DNA of 12,246 nt from Candidatus Bathyarchaeota archaeon (GCA_014729935.1 WJJB01000040.1:1-12246), one strand, 5' to 3'; numbered from the stretch's first letter, positions 1 through 6,796 are shown. The notes: generated from the letters alone by a model not told the origin. A program made the numbers and translations.

Positions 1-1
1 A

Positions 2-109
2 TACAAGGAAGAAAGAGTTTTGCTACACGATGGAGCAGGAATTCTTGATGCCCCTAGCTTTTGTGGCAGCTTGAAATGGGACGCGAGATATTTGTCGGAG
101 CCGGGTTAA
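2..109 (+). CDS. C-terminal end of an open frame cut by the window edge, unknown product
   Basis: One forward frame is open from the window edge to a TAA at 107-109 (35 codons, ending in YLSEPG). I do not recognise a family, and its composition neither supports nor excludes real coding. It stops about 40 nt before the sequence at 150-169, which also occurs at 8553-8572 and there follows a probable TnpB relic. By analogy this could be the tail of a TnpB-like transposon protein, but no zinc-ribbon or RuvC motif is visible in the part present. Chance openness over 105 nt is quite possible. Confidence 0.25.
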   Translation, partial: YKEERVLLHDGAGILDAPSFCGSLKWDARYLSEPG

Positions 110-120
110 AATGTGGTCGA

Positions 121-132
121 TGATAATTATCA
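121..132. repeat. 12-bp perfect palindrome
   Basis: TGATAATTATCA equals its own reverse complement. It lies between the end of the partial forward frame and the 3' end of the EndA-like gene. Candidate protein-binding site or chance AT-rich dyad; nothing else supports a role. Confidence 0.35.
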
Positions 133-149
133 AGTTCCCCCGATACTGT

Positions 150-169
150 TTAGGGCGTGGTAGTTCAAT
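150..169 (+). mobile_element. Probable transposon-end relic, copy A of a 20-nt repeat
   Basis: TTAGGGCGTGGTAGTTCAAT matches the minus strand of 8553-8572 at 19 of 20 positions, and the similarity stops one base after TTCAA. In copy B the same bases form the outer arm of a hairpin, as in right ends of IS200/IS605-type elements, several of which are cleaved after a tetranucleotide such as TCAA. Here the matching left arm of the hairpin is gone, so this would be a decayed end. The assignment rests only on the repeat and the placement. It lies just downstream of the EndA-like gene. Confidence 0.4.
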
Positions 170-180
170 CCCATCCTCAC

Positions 181-846
181 TCAAAGCACTTGTTTCTTCA
201 ATGAATAGTAGGTGATGTCCGATAACCTGTCAACGGTAGCGAGAATGAGTTCCTGCCGGTTCTTCATGGCATATTCTGAAATCTCGTGCAGTTTCACGAT
301 GGGAATAGGTTTCCCTTCGAAGACACCGAAGAATATGAACTTGACCGCATCCTCACCTTTCCTCGCGCCTTTCTTGTACACCCGGAAGTGAGCAATTTCT
401 TCTATGCCTCGCCTGGCAATGTATCCCCTGCTTTTCAAATCCCTGTACACCACGTACATGTCCCAGAAATCCTCAATGTGTTCGGAATAGTGCTTGGTGA
501 GTGCCTCAAAGGAGAGAATTCTATCATCTCCAGCAAAGCTGTCGTATCCGTCTTCCTCCCATTTTTGGTATAATTCGGGAAGGAGTTCCTTGATCTGGGA
601 CGTGGTTTCGTTCAAAAATCCGATCAACCGGTTTCGTTCGCTGAATACCATGATTTCCTCGGGATGGAGGAAGAGCAATTCCGAATTTCTATCTACGATG
701 CCAAAATACCCCCGCTCGTGTAGCTCTTCATTCATGGATGCATCAATCACCCATCCACCCGTGTTGGTTATCTTCACCACGATAGGATTAGGCTTTTCGA
801 CCCGGGATCCTGGTTGTTCGTCATTCCTAGCATCATCAATCTTCAT
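181..846 (-). CDS. endA-like: EndA-family tRNA-splicing endonuclease subunit, catalytic residues lost
   Basis: EndA cuts bulge-helix-bulge introns from archaeal precursor tRNA. From an ATG at 846 the protein has 221 residues, longer than the ~180 of the homotetrameric Methanocaldococcus enzyme. Numbering below is from a GTG at 855. An N-terminal domain (about 25-115) is followed by the typical C-terminal nuclease domain: YRDLKSRGY (137-145), FRVY (157-160), LILATVD (203-209) and ITYYSLK near the end. Aligned with known EndA, the catalytic Tyr is present (Y160), but the catalytic His falls on D169 (GEDAVKF instead of EHSVYLV) and the catalytic Lys on Q201. I infer a structural, non-cleaving subunit that pairs with an active EndA encoded elsewhere, as in heterotetrameric enzymes. 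ATG 846 is preferred because a TATA box at 863-870 would start the mRNA near 840-846, leaving GTG 855 outside it. Divergent from the hydrogenase protease gene. Confidence 0.85.
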   Translation of the reverse strand: MKIDDARNDEQPGSRVEKPNPIVVKITNTGGWVIDASMNEELHERGYFGIVDRNSELLFLHPEEIMVFSERNRLIGFLNETTSQIKELLPELYQKWEEDGYDSFAGDDRILSFEALTKHYSEHIEDFWDMYVVYRDLKSRGYIARRGIEEIAHFRVYKKGARKGEDAVKFIFFGVFEGKPIPIVKLHEISEYAMKNRQELILATVDRLSDITYYSLKKQVL

Positions 847-862
847 GCGTGTCACGTTATTG

Positions 863-870
863 CTATATTT
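863..870 (-). promoter_or_regulatory. TATA box for the EndA-like gene
   Basis: The minus strand reads AAATATAG. Archaeal transcription starts about 25-27 nt downstream of the TATA centre, near 840-846, which coincides with ATG 846. This suggests a leaderless message. The same AAATATAG occurs before the winged-helix gene and a close variant before the UroD-like gene. Confidence 0.55.
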
Positions 871-903
871 CGGTTACGCGATGCTGCTTGCATTCTTTGA
901 GAT

Positions 904-973
904 GGTGGAAGGACCAACGGGAAACCGGTCCTTCTTCACCGGGGGGCGAGAGGCATCGCAAGTAGAAGCTCGC
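904..973. other. Two adjacent stem-loops in the divergent intergenic region
   Basis: Stem-loop 1 pairs GAAGGACC (908-915) with GGTCCTTC (927-934), a perfect 8-bp stem around an 11-nt loop. It is lengthened by GGTG (904-907) with CACC (937-940) across a two-base bulge. Stem-loop 2 pairs GCGAG (946-950) with CTCGC (969-973). They lie between the EndA-like gene and the hydrogenase protease gene (857-1042), which holds no gene I can support. They could be an operator for one of the divergent promoters, a structured leader of the protease mRNA, or a small RNA. No known RNA family was recognised. Confidence 0.45.
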
Positions 974-1042
974 GTGGGAATTTATGAATGCTTGGAATGT
1001 GCATTTCCTAACATTCTTATTGCTTTCCCTTAAGTCATATTC

Positions 1043-1627
1043 ATGGATTTCAATTCATTCAAGGGAGAATTGGAACGCCGATTGGATGGAACAAGAAAGC
1101 TGGCCATCATCGGGATAGGTGCAGATTTGCGGGAAGATGATGCCGTGGGAAATTACCTTGCCCGTGCATTGGTGAATGATGTTCAAGAAATGGCACGCGA
1201 TATGGAAGTAACCATTACGTACGCACCTGGGGAGGAGCTAGCGGGGTCCAATCTCTTGATCTTAAACGCGTCCGTGGTACCAGAGCAATATATTACCACG
1301 GTCATGGAATTCAATCCCGATACCATGATTATTGTTGATGCTGCTCAGATGGGCGATGAGGCACTTCCTGGCGACTTGGCATTTATCGCGGAAGATGAAA
1401 TAGACATGGTAACGGGATCAACCCATACCTTGTCCCTGAATCACTTCACTGGTATCTTGAAAAAACTTGGTTCCACGGCACGGGTGGTGATAATCGGCGT
1501 TCACCCGGCACGACTCGACTATGGCGAGGATTTATCAGCGCCGGTGAATTCCACATTGACATTTCTCAAGGATTTCCTCATCGAGCAAATCAAAAAATTA
1601 AACCTGATGGATGATAGCCATGCTTGA
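1043..1627 (+). CDS. hycI: HycI/HybD-type hydrogenase maturation protease
   Basis: This 194-residue protein belongs to the nickel-dependent endopeptidases (peptidase M52) that clip the C-terminal extension from the large subunit of a [NiFe] hydrogenase after metal insertion. The signature IIGIGADLREDDAVG lies at residues 22-36, a central IIVDAAQMGD at 96-105 and GSTHTLSLNH at 125-134. By family comparison the nickel-binding positions are D33, D99 and H128, all present, so an active enzyme is likely. Length is slightly above the usual 150-180. No Shine-Dalgarno site precedes ATG 1043, so a leaderless or short-leader mRNA is possible. Its last codons overlap the start of mtnA, implying cotranscription. 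No hydrogenase structural or other hyp gene is in the window, so its substrate must be encoded elsewhere. Confidence 0.85.
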   Translation: MDFNSFKGELERRLDGTRKLAIIGIGADLREDDAVGNYLARALVNDVQEMARDMEVTITYAPGEELAGSNLLILNASVVPEQYITTVMEFNPDTMIIVDAAQMGDEALPGDLAFIAEDEIDMVTGSTHTLSLNHFTGILKKLGSTARVVIIGVHPARLDYGEDLSAPVNSTLTFLKDFLIEQIKKLNLMDDSHA

Positions 1628-2669
1628 ACGATCAGTTGAATGGATTCAAGGAAAGAAATCGAGAGGAATGGTGAAATTGATTGACCAAACAAGATTACCA
1701 TTCTCTTTTGAACATGTATACATCAAGAATGTCGATCAAATGGTTGAAGCCATCAGGACTATGGTGGTTCGAGGCGCTCCTGCGATTGGTGCTGCGGCTG
1801 GGATGGGCATGGCATTAGCAGCGATCAATTCCAATGCTGGATCGAGGGACGAGCTCATGGACCGCTTGGCGCAAGCAAAAAGAAAATTGGATGTATCGCG
1901 TCCCACTGCGGTGAACTTGGCATGGGCTACATCCAAGATCCTTGCAAAGGCGAAAATCTTGGATGGAAAGGTACCTTCCATCGTCAGGGGCGTCATTCAT
2001 GAAGCAAGAAAGATCGCCGACGAGGATGTGGCAACAAACAAGCGGATCGGGAGTCATGGTGCCCAATTACTGTCAGATGGGGACATGATATTGACTCATT
2101 GTAACGCGGGAGCCATAGCAACCGTTGGTTTTGGCACGGCATTGGGTGTCGTACGCGCCGCGGTAGCCATGGGGAAACAGGTGACCGTTCTCGCGGACGA
2201 AACCAGGCCAAGGCTGCAAGGAGCGCTCCTTACATGTTGGGAGATGCAGCAGGAAAAGATTCCCGTGATTCACATCACGGATAATCAAGCAGGATTGCTC
2301 ATGAAGATGGGCAAGGTAAGCAAGGTACTCGTTGGTGCCGATCGCATCGTGAATGACGCCGTGTTCAACAAGGTGGGAACCTATGGTGTTGCCATCATGG
2401 CAAAGTACCATACCATACCTTTTTACGTTGCAGCCCCCCGTTCAACGCTAGATCTCGGCAATACTAGCAAAACCGTGGAAATTGAGCAGCGAGACCCCGC
2501 CGAAGTTAAAACAGTCTTTAACAAGGTTAGGCTTTCACCCGATGGCGTGCCTGCTTTCAATTATGCGTTCGACGCGACACCCATGGAACTCATCACGGGA
2601 GTGATCACCGAGGATGGCGTATTCACGCCTGACCAGCTACTCTCGAACTACTCGGAACAATCGTTATAA
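1611..2669 (+). CDS. mtnA: Methylthioribose-1-phosphate isomerase (aIF2B-like family)
   Basis: Isomerises 5-methylthioribose-1-phosphate to 5-methylthioribulose-1-phosphate in methylthioadenosine salvage. In 352 residues it carries VVRGAPAIG (52-60), THCNAG (162-167), LADETRPRLQG (194-204) and VGADRI (241-246). The family's catalytic Cys and Asp correspond to C164 and D244. Full length for MtnA (about 340-370). The family also includes ribose-1,5-bisphosphate isomerase and eIF2B subunits; the opening, with QTRLP and VDQMVEAIRTMVVRGAPAIG, favours MtnA. The start could be ATG 1611 or ATG 1620; either overlaps the upstream protease gene (17 or 8 nt), suggesting translational coupling. The gene is followed at once by two overlapping dyads. 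Confidence 0.9.
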   Translation: MIAMLERSVEWIQGKKSRGMVKLIDQTRLPFSFEHVYIKNVDQMVEAIRTMVVRGAPAIGAAAGMGMALAAINSNAGSRDELMDRLAQAKRKLDVSRPTAVNLAWATSKILAKAKILDGKVPSIVRGVIHEARKIADEDVATNKRIGSHGAQLLSDGDMILTHCNAGAIATVGFGTALGVVRAAVAMGKQVTVLADETRPRLQGALLTCWEMQQEKIPVIHITDNQAGLLMKMGKVSKVLVGADRIVNDAVFNKVGTYGVAIMAKYHTIPFYVAAPRSTLDLGNTSKTVEIEQRDPAEVKTVFNKVRLSPDGVPAFNYAFDATPMELITGVITEDGVFTPDQLLSNYSEQSL

Positions 2670-2697
2670 CCTTGCACGCGCAAGGTAGTACTACCTT
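2669..2697. promoter_or_regulatory. Two overlapping dyads directly after mtnA
   Basis: ACCTTGC (2669-2675) pairs with GCAAGGT (2680-2686) around ACGC, a 7-bp hairpin beginning in the mtnA stop codon. AAGGTAGTACTACCTT (2682-2697) is a perfect 16-bp palindrome that reuses the right arm of that hairpin, so the two folds exclude each other in RNA. Only three T follow (2696-2698), which is weak for a terminator. The palindrome sits about 30-45 nt before the ATG of the next gene, a reasonable operator position. Confidence 0.5.
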
Positions 2698-2713
2698 TCA
2701 TTACATGAGAAGC

Positions 2714-2719
2714 GAGGTG
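2714..2719 (+). promoter_or_regulatory. Shine-Dalgarno site of the GNAT-like gene
   Basis: GAGGTG, complementary to the conserved 3' end of archaeal 16S rRNA, lies 7 nt before ATG 2727. It is the clearest ribosome-binding site in the window and fixes this start. Most other genes here appear to lack one, so this gene is probably translated from a leadered or internal position in a polycistronic mRNA. Confidence 0.7.
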
Positions 2720-2726
2720 TCAATCG

Positions 2727-3173
2727 ATGGATGTGAGACGGTACCAATCAAAGGATGAGAGTGACAAAAAGGCGATAACTGCCATCTTGAAGGAGGAATT
2801 ATCCCGCAGGAAGATGGAATATGACGAGGCTACATGGTTGAAGTACTTGAAGGATAAGGATAGATCCCTGCAGAATCGAAACGGGATGATTCTCGCCGTG
2901 GAAGGGGAAGAGGTTGCAGGCTTCGTCTTCACCGAAATCAGGTACGAGATCAGCGGGAAACCGTACGGGTTCTTTCACTTCCCACTTGTTAAAAAGGAGT
3001 ACAAGACGAAAGTGGAAGAGCTTCTTTGCAAGGAGGCAATGGAATACCTGGAATCCTTGAAGATGAAAGATATCAGGACCATCATCCCCAAGCGTCATGC
3101 CCTCGGCAAGAGCGTCATCATGAAGCTGTATTTCAAACAACACGAGTTAAGCTGGAGGATTCTGGTAGATTAA
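2727..3173 (+). CDS. GNAT-like N-acetyltransferase-fold protein, degenerate CoA loop
   Basis: The 148 residues have the size and order of a GNAT fold. There is a helical N-terminal part with many charged residues (8-50), MILAVEGEEVAGFVF (54-68) as the usual strand pair with the conserved G after EEVA, a second strand pair around YGFFHFPLV (80-88), and a helix (95-111). In active GNAT enzymes the turn before that helix is R/Q-x-x-G-x-G/A and binds the pyrophosphate of acetyl-CoA. Here it is KKEYKTKVEE (89-98), with no glycine. The protein may therefore bind CoA weakly or act as a non-catalytic relative. Substrate unknown. It lies 57 nt after mtnA and 56 nt before the longin-like gene, on the same strand. 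Confidence 0.6.
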   Translation: MDVRRYQSKDESDKKAITAILKEELSRRKMEYDEATWLKYLKDKDRSLQNRNGMILAVEGEEVAGFVFTEIRYEISGKPYGFFHFPLVKKEYKTKVEELLCKEAMEYLESLKMKDIRTIIPKRHALGKSVIMKLYFKQHELSWRILVD

Positions 3174-3229
3174 CAAGGAGCCAGTCATTTACCCGATAGA
3201 CTCGAGACCAACACGAGAGCAGTGCCAGC

Positions 3230-3880
3230 ATGACGGAAATCGGTTTGTTCATCTACCAAGTCATCGTGTTTGATACTAACGGTATCAGCATATTTTCAAA
3301 GAGTTTCAACGAGATTGAGTTGGACCATGCCCTTCTCTCGGCCTTTTTCTCTGCCATCCGGCAATTCGCGGCTAACATGATCACCGGCGAGGTGGAAGGC
3401 ATCAAGATAGGCATCTTCAATCTCAATTTCAAGGTCCTTCCCATGGAAGATGATGCCCTGATATTCGTGATGATCTCCTCCGGCTACAGTAGCAACGATG
3501 CAGATAACATAGCCGATCAGTTTGCCGAGCATTTTGCCATCAATTTCGAATCGTTCCTTCAAGACAGGAATGCCACCTACGAGAATTTCAAGAAAAATCC
3601 CAATCAATTCCTCAACAAGCTCGACCGGTATTATTCCCCGTTATGCGAGGAGATGAAAAAGAAACTGATATCACTCGAGCCCGTGTCTTTGGACCTCCCG
3701 ATTCGCGTTCCCCGGGATATTCTGTCCCTGTTATACGATATCATGCGCTTGAATCCTCAACTTGGCAAGATCTACCAGCAAGGGACCATTGACATTCTCA
3801 TAGAGTCCATCCAGAATTACATCCATTCCAGCGAGTTCAAGGATATGCTGGAAGGAAAATACTTGAGGGACGCGTTCTAG
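3230..3880 (+). CDS. Longin-like domain protein, possible Asgard-type trafficking-fold protein
   Basis: Function not established. Residues 1-110 of 216 read like a longin/roadblock-type alpha-beta fold: a first strand pair ending in VIVFDTNGISIF (11-22), a helix LLSAFFSAIRQFAANM (35-50), strands at IKIGIFNLNFKVL (58-70) and ALIFVMISSGY (76-86), then a helix ADNIADQFAEHFAINF (91-106). Residues 115-216 are a charged, mainly helical C-terminal region with no membrane segment or signal peptide. Small longin proteins of this layout are plentiful in Asgard archaea, where they are discussed with small GTPases and TRAPP/SNARE-like proteins. That link is inference from fold pattern, not from a matched motif. 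No small GTPase gene is adjacent. ATG 3230 has no clear ribosome-binding site. Confidence 0.5.
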   Translation: MTEIGLFIYQVIVFDTNGISIFSKSFNEIELDHALLSAFFSAIRQFAANMITGEVEGIKIGIFNLNFKVLPMEDDALIFVMISSGYSSNDADNIADQFAEHFAINFESFLQDRNATYENFKKNPNQFLNKLDRYYSPLCEEMKKKLISLEPVSLDLPIRVPRDILSLLYDIMRLNPQLGKIYQQGTIDILIESIQNYIHSSEFKDMLEGKYLRDAF

Positions 3881-3900
3881 ATCACCAAGTTGCGAATGCC

Positions 3901-3907
3901 TTTTTTT
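3901..3907 (+). terminator. Oligo-T tract after the longin-like gene
   Basis: Seven T in a row lie 21 nt after the longin-like stop codon, flanked by GCGA (3892-3895) and TCGC (3907-3910). Oligo-T tracts are sufficient for intrinsic termination in archaea. If used, it would separate rpiA from the upstream genes, and it argues against the TTG/ATG start codons at 3890/3896 for rpiA. Confidence 0.35.
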
Positions 3908-3931
3908 CGCGGGAGTGTTAGTATCCGTGCA

Positions 3932-4636
3932 ATGTCGCTTGAAGATGCAAAAAAGCTCGCGGGGAATGCAGCTGTTGATAAGCACGTTGCCAACGGGATG
4001 CGAGTTGGCGTGGGAAGTGGATCAACGATAGAATTCAGCATTCAATGCATTGCCAACAAGCTAATAACTGGAGATCTAAAGGATATCAACTGCGTGTGCA
4101 CCTCATATCAAAGTACGCTTTCATGTCAAGAACACGGGATACCAGTGACAACCCTTGATGATCCACGTGTGAATGGACACTTGGATGTTGCCATCGATGG
4201 TGCTGACGAGGTGGATGCAAATCTTAACTTGATCAAGGGTGGTGGCGGAGCACACACCCAAGAAAAGATCATTGCGAGTGCTGCGGATCAATTCATCGTG
4301 GTTGCAGACGAGAGAAAGCGGTCCATGAAACTTGGCGAGAAATGGGCGATTCCCATTGAAATCATTCCTGCATCGTTGAACGTGGTTCTAAAGCGTTTGA
4401 AAGCCGCAGGTGCAGAACCGGTGCTTCGCATGGCAGAGAAAAAAATGGGCCCCGTCGTGACGGATAATGGTAATTTTATCGTTGATGCAAATTTCGGAAT
4501 AATCAACAACCCGGCTGATTTGGAATGCAAGTTGAATTGCATTCCTGGCGTGGTGGAAAACGGCCTTTTTTGCAACATGGCAACCGTCGTGTACTTCGGC
4601 ATGCTCGACGGGAGTCTGGACATGCTTCGAAAGTAA
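3932..4636 (+). CDS. rpiA: Ribose-5-phosphate isomerase A
   Basis: Interconverts ribose-5-phosphate and ribulose-5-phosphate, linking nucleotide synthesis to ribulose-phosphate metabolism. The 234-residue protein (from ATG 3932) shows the phosphate loop VGVGSGSTIEF (25-35), AIDGADEVDANLNLIKGGGG (87-106) and HTQEKIIASAADQFIVVAD (108-126). The catalytic set of the family (two Asp of DGADE, Lys of IKGGGG, Glu of the EK pair) is present as D89, D92, K102 and E111. Full length. The frame is open back to TTG 3890, but homologues begin close to EDAKKLA, and a T7 tract separates the earlier starts, so ATG 3932 is preferred. GGGAGTG at 3910-3916 could be a distant ribosome-binding site. Also a sugar-phosphate isomerase like MtnA upstream. 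Confidence 0.92.
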   Translation: MSLEDAKKLAGNAAVDKHVANGMRVGVGSGSTIEFSIQCIANKLITGDLKDINCVCTSYQSTLSCQEHGIPVTTLDDPRVNGHLDVAIDGADEVDANLNLIKGGGGAHTQEKIIASAADQFIVVADERKRSMKLGEKWAIPIEIIPASLNVVLKRLKAAGAEPVLRMAEKKMGPVVTDNGNFIVDANFGIINNPADLECKLNCIPGVVENGLFCNMATVVYFGMLDGSLDMLRK

Positions 4637-4676
4637 TCGCTTTCCCGATCGCGTGAATCACCCGGGTTGGACGACC

Positions 4677-5390
4677 ATGCCATCTTACCATTTCCTGTTC
4701 CCTTTCCACGAGACACCATTGAACATGCCATTCCCCTTGAAGGCACTCACCTCGCAAGGAAAACGTTTTGATGTCTTCGCGCGGATGTTGGATGCCATGA
4801 AGAAATTTGCCCTCCACGGGCGAGATGTGCAGGTGGAAGGCTTATTCAAGGAAGATGATGATCAGGTTCCCAGGGTGCTTGCGCGATTTGCTAATCGCAA
4901 CGCCCTCACTCATGACTCCAGTAAAGCAGGCGGTTGCCTTCCAAACTCGGAGCTTGGTATCGCGAAGTTTTTCAATGATGTATTAGGCTCGGGTGACATC
5001 AAGAGACGGGTACCAGATTATCCCATTTTCATCGATAGATTACCTGCACGTGGGGGAAACACTGGGACTGCATTCCTTCATCGCGTGAAATCACTCAAGA
5101 AAGAAGGAAGGGAGGCTTGGTTATTTCACGAGGCAGGAGATCCGGTAATAAAGCTAATACCCGAAGAATCTATCACCCTTTGCTTCTCCCCGAGTGATAT
5201 ACCGGAGAAACTGCTAGTGATCATTGGAAGCAACTTGGGATTTCCACCAACCATGGAGCAAGATTTGCTTTCAGTGGCTGATAAAGTCTTCTCCATCTCG
5301 CCGATTGGGGCTGCACCCCGGCAGGTACCCCTGTCTTACCTGGGGTCTCACGTGATTAGCATTCTTTGCATGTTATTCCCCCCTGAGTGA
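4677..5390 (+). CDS. TrmY-like SPOUT RNA methyltransferase (divergent)
   Basis: TrmY methylates N1 of pseudouridine-54 in the T-loop of archaeal tRNA using S-adenosylmethionine. From ATG 4677 this protein has 237 residues, longer than the usual ~200. Matching blocks, in that numbering: an opening strand and FPLKALTSQGKRFDVFARMLDAM (about 19-41), aligned with the TrmY segment SLDDLPG-GRMDVVARCVNAA; LLVIIGSNLGF (179-189), equivalent to the cofactor loop VLGDHIGF; and SISPIGA (206-212), equivalent to SLGP. The hallmark DHCI...HNELD end is replaced by SYLGSHVISILCMLF, so it is a divergent member and substrate specificity is open. A GTG at 4653 in frame is less likely because TrmY proteins start close to the first strand. 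It converges with the ATPase gene, 7 nt between stops. Confidence 0.6.
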   Translation: MPSYHFLFPFHETPLNMPFPLKALTSQGKRFDVFARMLDAMKKFALHGRDVQVEGLFKEDDDQVPRVLARFANRNALTHDSSKAGGCLPNSELGIAKFFNDVLGSGDIKRRVPDYPIFIDRLPARGGNTGTAFLHRVKSLKKEGREAWLFHEAGDPVIKLIPEESITLCFSPSDIPEKLLVIIGSNLGFPPTMEQDLLSVADKVFSISPIGAAPRQVPLSYLGSHVISILCMLFPPE

Positions 5391-5397
5391 GAGAATA

Positions 5398-6768
5398 TCA
5401 TAGCATCTCGCTAAGAAGGAGAGTGAACGTCTTTCCCGCCTTGTATCCCAGTCTATAGTGATTTGTATATGGCTTAATCCCGGTTATGAACACGATATCT
5501 TTCTTGGAATGAATCTTGATGTGGGTGTCCGACAGGAACGTGAAATTATTCAACATCATTACATCGGGATTATCATTCTCAGGTGATTGAATCAAGGCTA
5601 ATTCGATCAAGTTCGATGATTTCACGAGCTTGATGTGCTTGATGATCTCGCGTACAAATTCATGGTCTTGGTAATCGAGCGGATTGTATTCCAAGATGGA
5701 TAACACAGGTGAATAGTTAGTTTTTTCCCCTAGCTCATCATACACCTCGGGGAATACCTTGAGCAGTTCATTCTCCCGGTTATTCAATTGATATATATAT
5801 TCCCTGCTATCGACATACATGTCGATGGACTCGTCCAAGAATCTAATGTTATCGTTAAACACTTCCGGCTTGCAGAAAAGCATGATCGCACTTTTTGATT
5901 CCTTTGCGGGAGTTATGGTAGATACGATAACACCTCGTCCAAGGTTTAGGAAGTTGATTATGGGCGACAGTAAAAGTAGATCTGCTGCATTCGGTAGGGC
6001 AGTGTCCAATTCGATCATGTTAAAGCTTCCAGGATGCAATCCTCCACCAAAGAAGGTATCGAAACTCTCGGAACCTGTAGAGCAGATGTCGCCACGATCG
6101 GGTTGCATTGCCCAATCATCGATGTTTTCTAGGGAGATGGGTTTGATGGGCATACACGTGGTGAAACGGCCACCAAGCAACGTGAAAAAAAACGTTTGTA
6201 CCTTCCGGGGGATTCCATGGGATTTCACGAGGTGCATTTGCCTTAATTGCCTTTCCTCAAGCGTTAAATCCTCCAAGAAAAGTATGTAGCCGAACCTTGC
6301 TTCAATTGCCCGATCCAGCTTCTCGCTGGTGATCAAGATGAACTTGATCTTTCCTGCATGATCATCGATCAAGTGGCCCAGTTCTATAATGGCGCGGGAT
6401 GATGAATTAACGAATGGCCCAACTGCATCCACGATGATGATGGGATCATCATTCTTTTCATTTTCAAGTTGCCGAACTTGTTCTTGGATGACGCTTACTT
6501 GATGGCTACGCCCGTCGATGATTTTAATCTGGTTTTCCCCATGTAAAATCGGCGAGCTCGCTTCCCTGATCAGGGTGGGTGATTCATTGGTGGTGATGAA
6601 GACCACGTTCGAGAAACGACGTGCCATCTCGAGTGATAGAATTGTTTTGCCCGTTCCGGGACCTCCCTTGATCAGGATGGAGAAACTCCTTGTTCCAAGC
6701 ATCCGTTCCACGATAGGCGGTAGCGTGCCGTGATTCAACTTGGCTTGATTGGAATCGCCCATGTGCAT
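5398..6768 (-). CDS. KaiC/GvpD-type RecA-superfamily ATPase
   Basis: Soluble 456-residue protein with two RecA-like lobes. Lobe 1 has Walker A GGPGTGKT (35-42), Walker B IIIVDAVG (110-117) and ILITSE after strand 4 (144-149). Lobe 2 opens with STGSESFDTFFGGGLHPGS (230-248), the typical KaiC pattern before a P-loop, but the next segment (ELDTALPNAADLL) has no GxxxxGKT, so lobe 2 should not bind ATP in the standard way. Proteins of this kind in archaea are treated as signalling or regulatory ATPases, such as GvpD of gas-vesicle clusters; no gvp or kai partners are nearby, so the role is unknown. ATG 6768 and ATG 6762 are both possible; GAGG in the 5' flank is better spaced for 6762. Downstream of the UroD-like gene but with its own TATA box. 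Confidence 0.75.
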   Translation of the reverse strand: MHMGDSNQAKLNHGTLPPIVERMLGTRSFSILIKGGPGTGKTILSLEMARRFSNVVFITTNESPTLIREASSPILHGENQIKIIDGRSHQVSVIQEQVRQLENEKNDDPIIIVDAVGPFVNSSSRAIIELGHLIDDHAGKIKFILITSEKLDRAIEARFGYILFLEDLTLEERQLRQMHLVKSHGIPRKVQTFFFTLLGGRFTTCMPIKPISLENIDDWAMQPDRGDICSTGSESFDTFFGGGLHPGSFNMIELDTALPNAADLLLLSPIINFLNLGRGVIVSTITPAKESKSAIMLFCKPEVFNDNIRFLDESIDMYVDSREYIYQLNNRENELLKVFPEVYDELGEKTNYSPVLSILEYNPLDYQDHEFVREIIKHIKLVKSSNLIELALIQSPENDNPDVMMLNNFTFLSDTHIKIHSKKDIVFITGIKPYTNHYRLGYKAGKTFTLLLSEML

Positions 6769-6796
6769 GCCCTCGAGTAATGGTATTGATAGGTAC

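Noticed and set aside
150..180. tRNA T-arm-like GTTCAATCC
   Set aside because: The surrounding bases do not pair as a T stem and no acceptor, D or anticodon arm can be built.
494..1033. Plus-strand 179-codon open frame opposite the EndA-like gene
   Set aside because: It is antisense to a well-supported gene for most of its length and its translation resembles no protein family.
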